In this document: positions 1-8,409 of the stretch, piece after piece
Layout of the letters: every line of letters starts with the position of its first letter
How positions within the stretch are numbered: the first letter of the stretch is position 1
Source of the DNA: Rivularia sp. MS3
Lineage (GTDB): Bacteria; Cyanobacteriota; Cyanobacteriia; Cyanobacteriales; Nostocaceae
Reading direction: 5' to 3'
DNA length: 64,000 nt
Assembly (NCBI GenBank): GCA_019192545.1
Contig: JAHCMI010000025.1
Location: 35,283 to 99,282 of the forward strand
Notes under the pieces: generated by a model
What the model saw: only the letters and a program-made list of their open reading frames with translations
Told to the model about the DNA's origin: nothing
The model's database searches: none
Position numbers and translations under genes: made by a program

Positions 1-52
1 CCAAGAAGTCGTCTGTTGAATCAGAGTATACTTCGGTGGTTTCTACTGACAT
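1..52 (-). CDS. 5' end of an unidentified gene, cut by the window edge
   Basis: An ATG on the minus strand at 52 opens a frame that stays open to the left edge, giving 17 residues beginning MSVETTEV and rich in Ser, Thr and Asp. No good Shine-Dalgarno sequence precedes it. It would be divergent from the lipoprotein gene at 263. Too little is visible to name a family, and a chance open frame is possible. Confidence 0.3.
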   Translation of the reverse strand, partial: MSVETTEVYSDSTDDFL

Positions 53-262
53 CGAGTCACACTCTTGTTTTCTATCGGACTTTATTCTTAATCTTAATTA
101 TAAAAGAATTCCAGTTTATTATTCGAGTATTGCGAAAAGATTGATATTTTATACAAATAAATAAAAACAAAATCAAATAAAAATAATTTTCGGAATATAC
201 ATACTTTAGCTTGTATTAAAATTTGTCTATGGTCAAAATTTAAAATTTCCAGCTTACAGAAC

Positions 263-1393
263 ATGAAAAAGTCTATCTTCACCACTGCATTATTAATTTC
301 TTCTTTATTATTCGCTGGTTGTAATAACGCTCAAACAGATAATACTAACAATCAAATTCAGTCTGATAATTCCGAAGTAATTTCATCTGCGGCTGATACA
401 ACTGATAATTCAGAAGTAGATTCAGAAAATGAAGATAAAATAGACACTTCTGCAACTAGTAGTCACAATAATTCTAATAAAACAAAAAATCCAGTCAAAA
501 ATGTTTCTACAAATCTGATAGCAGGAAAAGGACAGCCAAAAGTCGGAACTATTAAAAGAATAGAACAAGGCGACTTAGCTTGTTATGTAACTTTAGTTGA
601 CGAAAAAGGAAAAGAGCATAATCTTAGTGCTGATTTTGAAATCTGTCCTCAAAAAGAACAATTTTTAAACAAAAAAGTTAAACTTAGCTACAAAATATTA
701 ACTTTCAACGACTGTCAAAGTAACGAACCTTGCGGAAAGACTAAAAAAGAATCCGCAATTGTCAAAATGGAAGTTATTGGTAGTGCTAAACCTGTAGCAG
801 GAAAAGGGCAGCCAAAAATTGGAACTATTAAAAGAATAGAACAAGGTGATTTAGCTTGCTATGTGAACTTAATTGATGAAACAGGAAAAGAGCATAATAT
901 CAGCGCTGATTTTAATATCTGTGCCGACAAAGAAAAATTTATAAATAAAAGAGTTAAACTTAGCTACAAGATATTAAATTTCAACGATTGTCAAAGTAAC
1001 GAACCTTGCGGAAAGACCAAAAAAGAATCCGCAATTGTCAAAATGGAAGTTATTGGTGGTTCTAAATCTGAAAAATCTTCTGGAGATACTCAAACTTTGA
1101 GCAACGGTGAATGGACTATCAAACTCAGTAATTACGATTCTTGGGATGGTGTTAATAATACTGGAAACGTTAAATATAACGGATGCGATTCTAAAGGAAA
1201 CTGTCTCGAACTTACGGGTGGTAAAGTTTCTTGTCGGAATGGTAAATGTGTAACTGGTTGGAAAAATGGAAGTTACGTTTACGTTATAGAAAGTGCGATT
1301 ACTGAAGATGGTAATAATCCTCAAGGCTCAACTTTAATAGTTCGTCAAAATGGTAAAGTGATTGTGAGAGAACAAAGTTTGCAGCCGGTTTAA
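263..1393 (+). CDS. Putative lipoprotein with duplicated Cys-containing domain
   Basis: The 376-residue product begins with a lipoprotein signal peptide: charged MKKS, a hydrophobic core, then the lipobox LFAGC with Cys20 as the predicted lipidation site. An Asn/Ser/Asp-rich linker (about residues 21-85) follows, as is usual for a protein held off the membrane. Residues 87-173 and 179-265 are two nearly identical copies of one domain, each with four Cys (for example in DLACY, CQSNEPCGK). Residues 275-376 form a different C-terminal domain (GEWTIKLSNYDSW) with four Cys. I do not recognise a named family. The copies are also very similar at DNA level, which suggests recent duplication or gene conversion. 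Location is predicted to be outer-membrane or plasma-membrane lipid-anchored; function is unknown. Confidence 0.8.
   Translation: MKKSIFTTALLISSLLFAGCNNAQTDNTNNQIQSDNSEVISSAADTTDNSEVDSENEDKIDTSATSSHNNSNKTKNPVKNVSTNLIAGKGQPKVGTIKRIEQGDLACYVTLVDEKGKEHNLSADFEICPQKEQFLNKKVKLSYKILTFNDCQSNEPCGKTKKESAIVKMEVIGSAKPVAGKGQPKIGTIKRIEQGDLACYVNLIDETGKEHNISADFNICADKEKFINKRVKLSYKILNFNDCQSNEPCGKTKKESAIVKMEVIGGSKSEKSSGDTQTLSNGEWTIKLSNYDSWDGVNNTGNVKYNGCDSKGNCLELTGGKVSCRNGKCVTGWKNGSYVYVIESAITEDGNNPQGSTLIVRQNGKVIVREQSLQPV
521..1057 (+). repeat. Tandem intragenic duplication in the lipoprotein gene
   Basis: Two copies of a 261-bp unit (521-781 and 797-1057) encode the repeated 87-residue domain. The two units share long identical DNA stretches, for example around the CQSNEPCGK codons, so they have diverged little. 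A 15-bp spacer separates them. Confidence 0.85.
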
Positions 1394-1426
1394 TTGACGT
1401 ATTAAATATTACTTTATTTCAAAGAG

Positions 1427-1448
1427 CTTAATATAGTACTTTATTAAG
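1427..1448 (+). terminator. Weak AT-rich hairpin after the lipoprotein gene
   Basis: CTTAATA and TATTAAG form a 7-bp stem around an 8-nt loop, followed by a T-rich stretch, 34 bp after the lipoprotein stop codon. The stem is mostly A/T, so termination strength is doubtful. Confidence 0.3.
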
Positions 1449-1502
1449 TTAAATTTTATTTTTACGAAATAGTATTAGTTTGCAGGTGTAGAGATTATTA
1501 CT

Positions 1503-4346
1503 ATGCTTGTGAATGTTTTTACTATGGTTGCGAATAATCATCAGATAACTAAACCGCTTAATTTTTCTGCCCAAAACCTTCAAGGGCTTTCCTTCAAGCG
1601 TCAAAATCTTACAGGTGCTGACTTTAGCTATGCGGATATAAAAGGTGCCGACTTTACACAAGCAAGTTTAAAAAATGCGGATTTTAGCCATGTTAAAGCA
1701 GGAGTGCAAACTCATCATGCAATTCTTTTGAGTGGCTTCTCATTATTCCTATCAGGGCTTAGTGGATTCGCAGCTTGGATGACGGGTGTAATCGTTGCTG
1801 AGACGGTGTTTCAGTCATCAGAACCATTGTATGATGGTGTGCCCGTTGTAGAAAATAGTATTCCTGGTTTAATTGTTTTAGCCATCTTAGCAGTTTTTTG
1901 TATTACTACTATCCGTCAGGGTTTTATTGTCGCTTTACTCGCTGTAGCCGGAGTTGGGGGTGCAATAGTAGTTGTGTTGGGAACTGTCTTAGGTTTTAGC
2001 TTTGGCGCAGCAGGGTTAAAAATGGTAGGCGCAGGAGCTTGGAGAGGGGCTGCTGCTGGAATTTGGGCTGTAATTGCTACTGTTACCGGAGCGATCGCAG
2101 TGTTTGGATCGACTTTTGAACCCAAACCAAAGATTATTACAGTATTTAAAATTACTGCGGCTGCTATGGCGATCGCTGTTGCCATAAATGTATTCCAAGT
2201 TTCTGATTCCGAAGTAACTGCTTTGAAAATGCCAGCTTTACCAATGGCTGTGACTGTAACAATAATTTTATTATTGATTAGTATTTATACTGCTTGGCGG
2301 TGTTTACTAGAAGACGATAAATTTGTATCAATTCAGCAAATAGCACGAAGTTTATTTACTATTGGTGGTACAAGTTTTCGTGGTGCAGACTTGAAAAATG
2401 CTGATTTTTTGCAATCAAGTTTAAAATGTACGGATTTACGTAATGCTAAACTAACATGCACCAATTTTCATCTGGCGAAAAACCTGAAATTAGCCAGAGT
2501 TGACGGTACTATTTTGATTAACCCCAGCGTGCGGGATTTAATTGTTAATCACCGAGGAGTTGATAAATCTTATTTCGGTTGTAATTTCAAGGGTGCAAAT
2601 TTACAAGGTGCTGATTTGAGCAATGCTAATCTGACAGCAGCAGACTTGAGCGAAGCAACGTTTGAAAATGCAATTTTAGAAAGAGCAAATTTAAGTAAAA
2701 CTCAAGCATTAGCAACTAATTTTCGACAAGCATATATAACAGCAGCCTGTTTGGAAAATTGGCATATTAACGAAAAAACTCAGTTTGATAATATTAACTG
2801 CGATTACGTTTATTTGAAAAATCAACAGCAAGAACGTTATCCACTGAACGGAACATTTGCTAATGGAGAATTTACTAAATTGTTTAAAATTGTTGTTGAT
2901 ACAGTAGATTTAATTTTCCGTAACGGTTTAGATTGGCAAGCTTTGATTATTGCCATCAAAGAAGCATCAGCTAAGTATAATACGGCAAAAATTCATGTTA
3001 AAAGTATTGAAGATAAAGGCGATGGCTTGATTATAGTTAAAATTAGGGTTCCAGAAGAAATAGATAAAGCAAAGCTGCATCAACAGTTACAACAAAACTA
3101 TCAACAACAACTTGAAATTATAGAAACCAGATACAAAACAGAATTACAAGGTAAACAAGAACAAATAGAAATTTATCGCCAACATTCTGCTGAAATGGCA
3201 GAAATTAGCAAACTATTGGCTCGGGGAGTTTATAAGAAATCTCAAGTTCAAACTCAGCTAGATAAATTAATTATTCTTACTTTAGGAGATGGCAATTTTA
3301 ATAGTGGCTTTCCAGTAACTGCTTTGGTTTGTACGGATGAGCATCCGCTACCGATAACCTTTACTGGTAAACTGCCTGCCGAACCAAGAATTCCCCAACT
3401 TTATCAACAATGGCGGCAACTTTATCGCTCTCAAACATGGTTCGGACGTATTACCTTTGAGGAAGAACCGGTTACTAACTTTTCCCAACAAGAACTAGAT
3501 TATTATGCTCGTGAGTTGGAAGAATGTCTGGATAATTGGCTGAATTCGCAAGCATTTCACCCAATTGAAAATGAGTTGCGTTCCAAACTGACAACCAGTG
3601 AAAAAGTGCCGGTAATAATTCAAACTAAAGACATTCAATTACAGCGGCTTCCTTGGCATTTGTGGAATTTTTTCGGAGATTATCGTCAAGCAGAAGTTGC
3701 TTTATCACCTATCGGTGAAAGAACCAAAAAAACATTATTTTCTCGCAATCAAATCAGAATTTTAACTATTCTTGGTAATAGTGCTGGAATTGATATAGAA
3801 GTCGATAGAAAATTATTAGAAAAACTACCACAAAGCGAAACAACTTTTTTAGTAGAACCAACTTTTCAAAAATTACATCAATTGCTTTGGGATGAGCAAG
3901 GCTGGGATATTTTATGTTTTTCCGGACATAGTTCATCTCAAGCAGATGGCAGTAAAGGAACCATCTTACTAAATCAAACCGAATTGCTGAGTATTAAAGA
4001 GCTAAAATACGCTTTAACAAAAGCAATTGAACGCGGTTTGCAGCTTGCTATATTTAATTCCTGCGATGGTTTGGGGTTAGCGCGAGAATTAGCAGATTTA
4101 CATATTCCCCAGATGATAGTTATGAAAGAACCTGTACCGGATAAAGTGGCACAGGAGTTTTTGAAGTATTTTCTTACAGCTTTTTCAAAAGGTGAGTCAT
4201 TGTATACCGCAGCGCGACAAGCACGGGAGAGATTAGAAGGTTTGGAAGATGAATTTCCCTATGCAACATGGCTACCAGTTATTTTTCAGAATAGTGCGGA
4301 GATAGGCATGAGTTGGCAGAATTTACATCATAGAAAGCTCAGTTAA
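1503..4346 (+). CDS. Pentapeptide-repeat, membrane-spanning CHAT-domain protease-like protein
   Basis: This 947-residue protein has an unusual order of parts. Residues 20-63 are A(D/N)LXX-type pentapeptide repeats. Residues about 72-265 are strongly hydrophobic with several membrane spans. Residues about 290-435 are a second pentapeptide block. Residues 522-570 look like a coiled coil rich in Gln and Glu. Residues about 690-935 match a CHAT (caspase-HetF associated with TPRs) domain, with the probable catalytic dyad His809 in CFSGHSSS and Cys854 in FNSCDGLGLA. CHAT domains are cysteine peptidases of the caspase/separase clan. The catalytic domain is predicted to be cytoplasmic, tethered by the spans. 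A second ATG at codon 8 could be the real start; neither has a clear ribosome site. Substrate unknown. Confidence 0.85.
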   Translation: MLVNVFTMVANNHQITKPLNFSAQNLQGLSFKRQNLTGADFSYADIKGADFTQASLKNADFSHVKAGVQTHHAILLSGFSLFLSGLSGFAAWMTGVIVAETVFQSSEPLYDGVPVVENSIPGLIVLAILAVFCITTIRQGFIVALLAVAGVGGAIVVVLGTVLGFSFGAAGLKMVGAGAWRGAAAGIWAVIATVTGAIAVFGSTFEPKPKIITVFKITAAAMAIAVAINVFQVSDSEVTALKMPALPMAVTVTIILLLISIYTAWRCLLEDDKFVSIQQIARSLFTIGGTSFRGADLKNADFLQSSLKCTDLRNAKLTCTNFHLAKNLKLARVDGTILINPSVRDLIVNHRGVDKSYFGCNFKGANLQGADLSNANLTAADLSEATFENAILERANLSKTQALATNFRQAYITAACLENWHINEKTQFDNINCDYVYLKNQQQERYPLNGTFANGEFTKLFKIVVDTVDLIFRNGLDWQALIIAIKEASAKYNTAKIHVKSIEDKGDGLIIVKIRVPEEIDKAKLHQQLQQNYQQQLEIIETRYKTELQGKQEQIEIYRQHSAEMAEISKLLARGVYKKSQVQTQLDKLIILTLGDGNFNSGFPVTALVCTDEHPLPITFTGKLPAEPRIPQLYQQWRQLYRSQTWFGRITFEEEPVTNFSQQELDYYARELEECLDNWLNSQAFHPIENELRSKLTTSEKVPVIIQTKDIQLQRLPWHLWNFFGDYRQAEVALSPIGERTKKTLFSRNQIRILTILGNSAGIDIEVDRKLLEKLPQSETTFLVEPTFQKLHQLLWDEQGWDILCFSGHSSSQADGSKGTILLNQTELLSIKELKYALTKAIERGLQLAIFNSCDGLGLARELADLHIPQMIVMKEPVPDKVAQEFLKYFLTAFSKGESLYTAARQARERLEGLEDEFPYATWLPVIFQNSAEIGMSWQNLHHRKLS

Positions 4347-4777
4347 CATCTAGTACTGTGCCACATTAATTTTGCCGGGTGTACATCCAATCCGTCAGGG
4401 GTTGAAAACCCCTGTCTCATAGCAAAAGTCCTCTTAAGAGGACTAAGTTGTAGGTTGGGTGAAACCCAGTGTAACCCAACTCGGGTGTTGGGTTTCATGG
4501 CTTCAACCCAACTTACAATCAAAGCTCAGTTACTCCACATAAGTTATGAGGGGTAATACCAGTTTTTCTGTTAATCAGATTAATCCTCTGAACTTTCTTC
4601 CTCTGCGCTCTCTGCGGTTATATAATTTAACCCCCTATTACTTATGGGACAAACCATACACACTATTACAAGTCGGCGTAAAGAAAGCAACCATTAAAAA
4701 TGCTGGAAAAACCTAAAACGTCTGACTTTTTACTTCCGCGAAGCGGTACTAGTTTCCCCGAGAGTGTGTGGAATACG
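4347..4777. repeat. Intergenic region with several palindromes, no gene
   Basis: I see no gene in these 431 bp. They hold a perfect 16-nt palindrome GTCCTCTTAAGAGGAC at 4428-4443, a GGGGTTGAAAACCCC hairpin (about 4398-4412) that recurs in variant form near 21010, and a larger hairpin between 4450 and 4516 built on AGGTTGGGT and its complement. Inside it, arms AACCCAAC and GTTGGGTT (4473-4494) recur at 12125-12146 with one base changed in the loop. The gene ends here are convergent, so some hairpins may terminate transcription. Confidence 0.65.
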
Positions 4778-6220
4778 TCAGAGTATAACGATTGGCTCTG
4801 TAATTAAGAAATCCGTTGCAGCAATATCTGGACTACCTGAAAGCGTCGCAAAGTGAGCGCCAGAGCCGAAGCCAGCACCGGTACCATTTTGGTTGTAGAA
4901 CAATTTACCATTTTCAGAGTTATAAACAATGCCAGCACCGCTAATTGCAGCAGCAGCATCAGAAGTCACTTCAGCAAAATCCGAAATATCGCTAAAACCA
5001 TCCCCAGCTAAACTTCCTAAAACGGTAAAAGTTGCTTTACTTAATACAATATCGTCAACACCAGAAGTGAAACCCCCAATCCTATCAACTCCCACATCAG
5101 AACTTCTAAAAGCTCTAAATGTTTCGTAAGAAAATCTGTCGCTACCACCACCACCTGTTAAATAATCGTTACCAGCATCTCCAGAAAGGATGTCATTACC
5201 AGTACCGCCAGTAATATAGTCATTACCGGCATCACCATAGAGTCTATCGTTACCTGCTTCACCACTTAAGTAATTGTTGCGAGAATTACCCCGAATATAG
5301 TTACTCAAGTTATTACCAAAACCAGAATAAGCGGAACCCGTAAGCGTTAGATTTTCAACATTATTAGGCAAAGTGTAGCTGATTGAAGAGTTTACGCTAT
5401 CAGATCCTTGATTGAAATATTCAATTACTCTGTCTCCTGTATTGTCTACATAATAAATGTCGTTCGACGTACCACCGTACATAGTGTCAGCACCCGAACC
5501 ACCATCTAGTCTGTCAAAACCGCTACCACCGTACATAGTGTCATTACCAGCATCCCCATAGAGTCTATCGTGACCTGCTCTACCACTCAAGAAATTATTA
5601 GCACTGTTACCCCTAATAGTGTTACTCAGGCTATTACCAAAACCTAAATAAGTCGAACCTATAAGTCTGAGATTTTCAACATTATTAGGCAAAGTGTAGT
5701 TAATTGAAGAGTTTACAGTATCGGCGTATCCTTGATTAGAATATTCAATTACTCTATCTCCCGTATTATCTACATAATAAGTATCGCTCGACGTACCACC
5801 GTACATCGCGTCAGCACCCGTACCACCATTAAGAGTATCAACACCACTACCACCGAACATGGTGTCATTACCTTTGAAGCCGTATAACCAGTCATTACCT
5901 ACATCTCCATACAGGTAATCGTTATCCGAACCTCCATTTAGATTATCGTTACCCGAACCTCCACGTAGGGTATCATTTCCCGAACCCCCATTTATATAGT
6001 CATTTCCGGAATTTCCAAATAAAGAGTCTCTGCCTCCATATCCTCGAATGGTGTCATTACCAGAGCCACCATAGATAGTGTCATCCTTCGGGCCACCACC
6101 AAGGGTATCATCACCACCATAGCCTCGGATTTTCCAAGAGTCCCACAACAATCCAAACAGGCGAGTTCTCTTAGCCTTAATATTGTCATTTCCTGAAGTT
6201 CCATTGCGAGTTTCTACCAT
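4778..6220 (-). CDS. RTX (hemolysin-type calcium-binding repeat) protein
   Basis: The 480-residue protein is made mostly of GGxGxDxLx nonapeptides that bind Ca2+ in parallel beta-rolls (GGSGNDTLR, YGDAGNDT and many more). No N-terminal signal peptide is seen. Such proteins usually leave the cell by type I secretion with a C-terminal signal, and the repeat-free C-terminal 120 residues (from GSDRFSYETF to the end) fit that role. Residues about 130-245 and 245-345 contain two copies of a longer unit with YYVDNTGDRVIEY and YTLPNNVENL, common in cyanobacterial RTX proteins. No type I transporter genes lie nearby. The role may be surface layer, adhesion or matrix; a toxin role is not supported. Confidence 0.9.
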   Translation of the reverse strand: MVETRNGTSGNDNIKAKRTRLFGLLWDSWKIRGYGGDDTLGGGPKDDTIYGGSGNDTIRGYGGRDSLFGNSGNDYINGGSGNDTLRGGSGNDNLNGGSDNDYLYGDVGNDWLYGFKGNDTMFGGSGVDTLNGGTGADAMYGGTSSDTYYVDNTGDRVIEYSNQGYADTVNSSINYTLPNNVENLRLIGSTYLGFGNSLSNTIRGNSANNFLSGRAGHDRLYGDAGNDTMYGGSGFDRLDGGSGADTMYGGTSNDIYYVDNTGDRVIEYFNQGSDSVNSSISYTLPNNVENLTLTGSAYSGFGNNLSNYIRGNSRNNYLSGEAGNDRLYGDAGNDYITGGTGNDILSGDAGNDYLTGGGGSDRFSYETFRAFRSSDVGVDRIGGFTSGVDDIVLSKATFTVLGSLAGDGFSDISDFAEVTSDAAAAISGAGIVYNSENGKLFYNQNGTGAGFGSGAHFATLSGSPDIAATDFLITEPIVIL

Positions 6221-6302
6221 GATTCGTTATTCCTTTTTTAAATTAATGTTTGAAAACTAAGTTTGTTTTGCACCTCTGTTTCTACTTTTTAATAACGATA
6301 AG

Positions 6303-6322
6303 AATTGCAATTTTATACAAAA
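6303..6322 (-). promoter_or_regulatory. Box shared by the RTX and secreted-protein genes, copy 1
   Basis: On the plus strand this reads AATTGCA, AT, then TTTATACAAAA. A copy with only two changes lies at 7142-7161, upstream of the next minus-strand gene. Read on the minus strand the core TTTTGTATAAA resembles a -10 region. It lies 83 bp before the RTX start. Promoter function is inferred from position and repetition. Confidence 0.45.
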
Positions 6323-6325
6323 CGT

Positions 6326-6403
6326 TTAAAAAACTTTACTTTCCTGAAAGTAGGCTGTCGATATCGTAATTAGTAAAACAGCAGCAAAAAAAGGTGTTGA
6401 CAT
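6326..6403 (-). CDS. Possible 25-residue hydrophobic microprotein
   Basis: An ATG at 6403 is preceded by GAGGAG about ten bases upstream, a strong ribosome site for this genome, and opens a frame of 25 codons: MSTPFFAAVLLITISTAYFQ, then ESKVF. The centre is hydrophobic enough for one membrane span or an uncleaved signal peptide. The leader resembles that of the gene at 7043 (both carry GGAGA, a run of T, then CAA and ATG), so it could be the remnant 5' end of a duplicated secreted-protein gene. It overlaps nothing else and precedes the RTX gene. Expression is unproven. Confidence 0.35.
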   Translation of the reverse strand: MSTPFFAAVLLITISTAYFQESKVF

Positions 6404-6503
6404 CTTGAAAATTCTCCTCGTGTATAAATTTGGAATGAGTAAAGCGCGATATACCTTCGGCATCTAGCTTCGTGAATCGCACTCTACCCATGAATCAAAA
6501 AAA

Positions 6504-7043
6504 TTAAAGAATCCTACTTTCAAGCGATACACCATTAAACTCAACAACTGAATTACTCGGTCGGGTACGCTTGAGTTTAACCTCAACCCAATAAATATTT
6601 TTACCCATATCTATCCGGCAAAAATCACTAATACTGTCTTGCCACTGACCTGTTTTGTTAGAAGTTACTTTGCAGACTTCGCTATTATATGCACCGTTTG
6701 ATTTTGCAAAAGATTTAAGGGTAGCTTCGACTTGAAAAGCATCTTCCGAACCGTCAGGATCTTGGTAAAACAGTCGTAGAATAGTTGCCCCTCCACCAGA
6801 GACATTAGAATTAATATTGCTAACCGGGCAAGAAAACACCAGTGGTTGCGTACCATTACCTCTATATTTAACGCGCCCTGCTCCTGTTACAGTCCAATAT
6901 TGTTGGCTCCGAATTGTTTTATCTGTAGGGACACAGCCACCACCGTTTGATTGCCAATAAACAGACCCAACTCTTTGAGCCAAAACTGTTGATGGCATTA
7001 ACAGCAAAGCTAGAACTGTGCCAAAAGTCCAAGGTTTTAACAT
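6504..7043 (-). CDS. Small secreted protein of unknown function
   Basis: The product has 179 residues. A Sec signal peptide (MLKPWTFGTVLALLLMPSTV) ends near the cleavage site VLA-QR. The mature part has Cys in GGGCVPTD, VFSCPVSN, EVCKV and DFCRID, so disulfides are plausible outside the cytoplasm. The mature sequence is beta-rich and contains no motif I recognise. A clear ribosome site, TAGGAGAG, lies ten bases before the ATG. The same upstream box as the RTX gene suggests joint regulation. Function unknown. Confidence 0.75.
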   Translation of the reverse strand: MLKPWTFGTVLALLLMPSTVLAQRVGSVYWQSNGGGCVPTDKTIRSQQYWTVTGAGRVKYRGNGTQPLVFSCPVSNINSNVSGGGATILRLFYQDPDGSEDAFQVEATLKSFAKSNGAYNSEVCKVTSNKTGQWQDSISDFCRIDMGKNIYWVEVKLKRTRPSNSVVEFNGVSLESRIL

Positions 7044-7141
7044 TTGAAAAACTCTCCTAGTCTACTTTTGATTGATTTGTTTATCTTTGAACTCAGCCTT
7101 ATGCTTGTTTGCTAACCTTTGTGCTTCCTAATCACACTAAA

Positions 7142-7161
7142 AATTGCAGCTTTATACAAAA
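7142..7161 (-). promoter_or_regulatory. Box shared by the RTX and secreted-protein genes, copy 2
   Basis: AATTGCA, GC, then TTTATACAAAA on the plus strand matches the copy at 6303-6322 in 18 of 20 positions. It lies 99 bp before the secreted-protein start, against 83 bp for the RTX copy. Similar placement argues for a shared promoter or operator. Confidence 0.45.
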
Positions 7162-7254
7162 TCTTGGAAAATAATTTTTGTAAATAAAAAAAGTGTATAA
7201 AAAGTTGAATCGGAAAAAGATTAATAAATAGAGAACATCTCACAGACATTCATT

Positions 7255-8379
7255 ATGAATGGACAACTGCAACAACTAATAATTCAAATACAGAAGTACT
7301 CTTGCCAAACAGAACAACGCCAGCAAGCAATAGTCATGCTTGTTGAGAATATATTACGTTCGCTCAGTCTTTTCCGTTTGTCACAAGATAAACCTGTTGA
7401 TGGTGTCAACCTTGAGATTTACCAAGCATTACAGCAGCAATTGCAGCAAGAGCTAACTCAACATACTGATAAATATAGATTACAAAATATCAATGTTAAA
7501 GAATTATGCAGTAGTTCTTTAAAAAAGGTTTTAAATGAAATTCGTTTACAACAGTTAGCTTTAGAAGTACAGAAGTATCAACCATTAACAAAAGAATGGC
7601 AATATGCTTTCAGAGTATTAACTAATGCGATTTTGCTTTCTGATAAATTATTACACAAAGCAAACATTTATCATGACGTTTACGAAGAAGCTAAAAACGA
7701 ACTTTGGATTTGGCTTTACCAAAATATAAATACATATAATTCCAGCAAAGGTAAATTTACAGCTTGGTTGAATTTTCGCTTTGACATGATATTGCGAAAT
7801 TCTCAGCTTGCACAAAATGACCCTTTTATCCAAAAATTAAACGGTAAAATTATTAGAAATAAATATCAGCTAACAAGTATAATCAAAAATATTAATCAAG
7901 AGAAACTAAATTTTTGGCTGACTATACAAATTAAACAATTAGTAACATATGTAATAAGTGCAAAAATCCTTTTCTTGTTAACAGTTAATTTTTTACTATT
8001 GCAATTGTTAATCCAAAAACCTATAGCCGCGAATTCGCTTTTATTTGAAATTGCCAAACAATCTTTATCTACTGCGACAAAAATAACTAATATAGATGAT
8101 GAAATAGAAAATATTCCCCAAACAGAACCAGAAAAGTCTCTATTAGAAGAACTCCGACAATATATCGAAACCGACCCCGAAACATTGTTACAAAAGCATA
8201 TGAAAGCGCATCCCGAAGTAACTTTCCAAATCATAGCTATTAAACGTTTAGAGGGAGCAAGCTGGAAGGAATTATCCCAAACCTTTAATATCAAAATTCC
8301 TGCTCTTAGCAACTTTTTTCAACGTCACCTGCAAAAAATTTCACCAGAAATAAGAAAATATATCCAAGAACAAGCTTAA
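7255..8379 (+). CDS. Sigma-70-like protein with internal hydrophobic segment
   Basis: This 374-residue protein resembles the cyanobacterial sigma-like proteins encoded beside DUF1822 genes. Residues about 145-182 (ELWIWLYQNI, SSKGKFTAWLNFR) look like sigma region 2, and residues about 328-358 (LEGASWKELSQTFNI) look like a region 4 helix-turn-helix. Residues 4-75 appear to be a diverged duplicate of residues 97-165 (both start LQQL followed by QKY). Residues about 228-254 are strongly hydrophobic with a single Lys, which is unusual for a soluble sigma factor and could mean membrane tethering. The DUF1822 gene starts 30 bp downstream, so the two are probably cotranscribed. True promoter recognition is not established. 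Confidence 0.65.
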   Translation: MNGQLQQLIIQIQKYSCQTEQRQQAIVMLVENILRSLSLFRLSQDKPVDGVNLEIYQALQQQLQQELTQHTDKYRLQNINVKELCSSSLKKVLNEIRLQQLALEVQKYQPLTKEWQYAFRVLTNAILLSDKLLHKANIYHDVYEEAKNELWIWLYQNINTYNSSKGKFTAWLNFRFDMILRNSQLAQNDPFIQKLNGKIIRNKYQLTSIIKNINQEKLNFWLTIQIKQLVTYVISAKILFLLTVNFLLLQLLIQKPIAANSLLFEIAKQSLSTATKITNIDDEIENIPQTEPEKSLLEELRQYIETDPETLLQKHMKAHPEVTFQIIAIKRLEGASWKELSQTFNIKIPALSNFFQRHLQKISPEIRKYIQEQA

Positions 8380-8409
8380 TTAAACTAGATAACAACACTA
8401 GGCAGTAAA

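Noticed and set aside
4778..6220. Highly repetitive plus-strand sequence that might look like a CRISPR or tandem array
   Set aside because: The repeats are coding: they translate on the minus strand into Ca-binding nonapeptides with varied codons.
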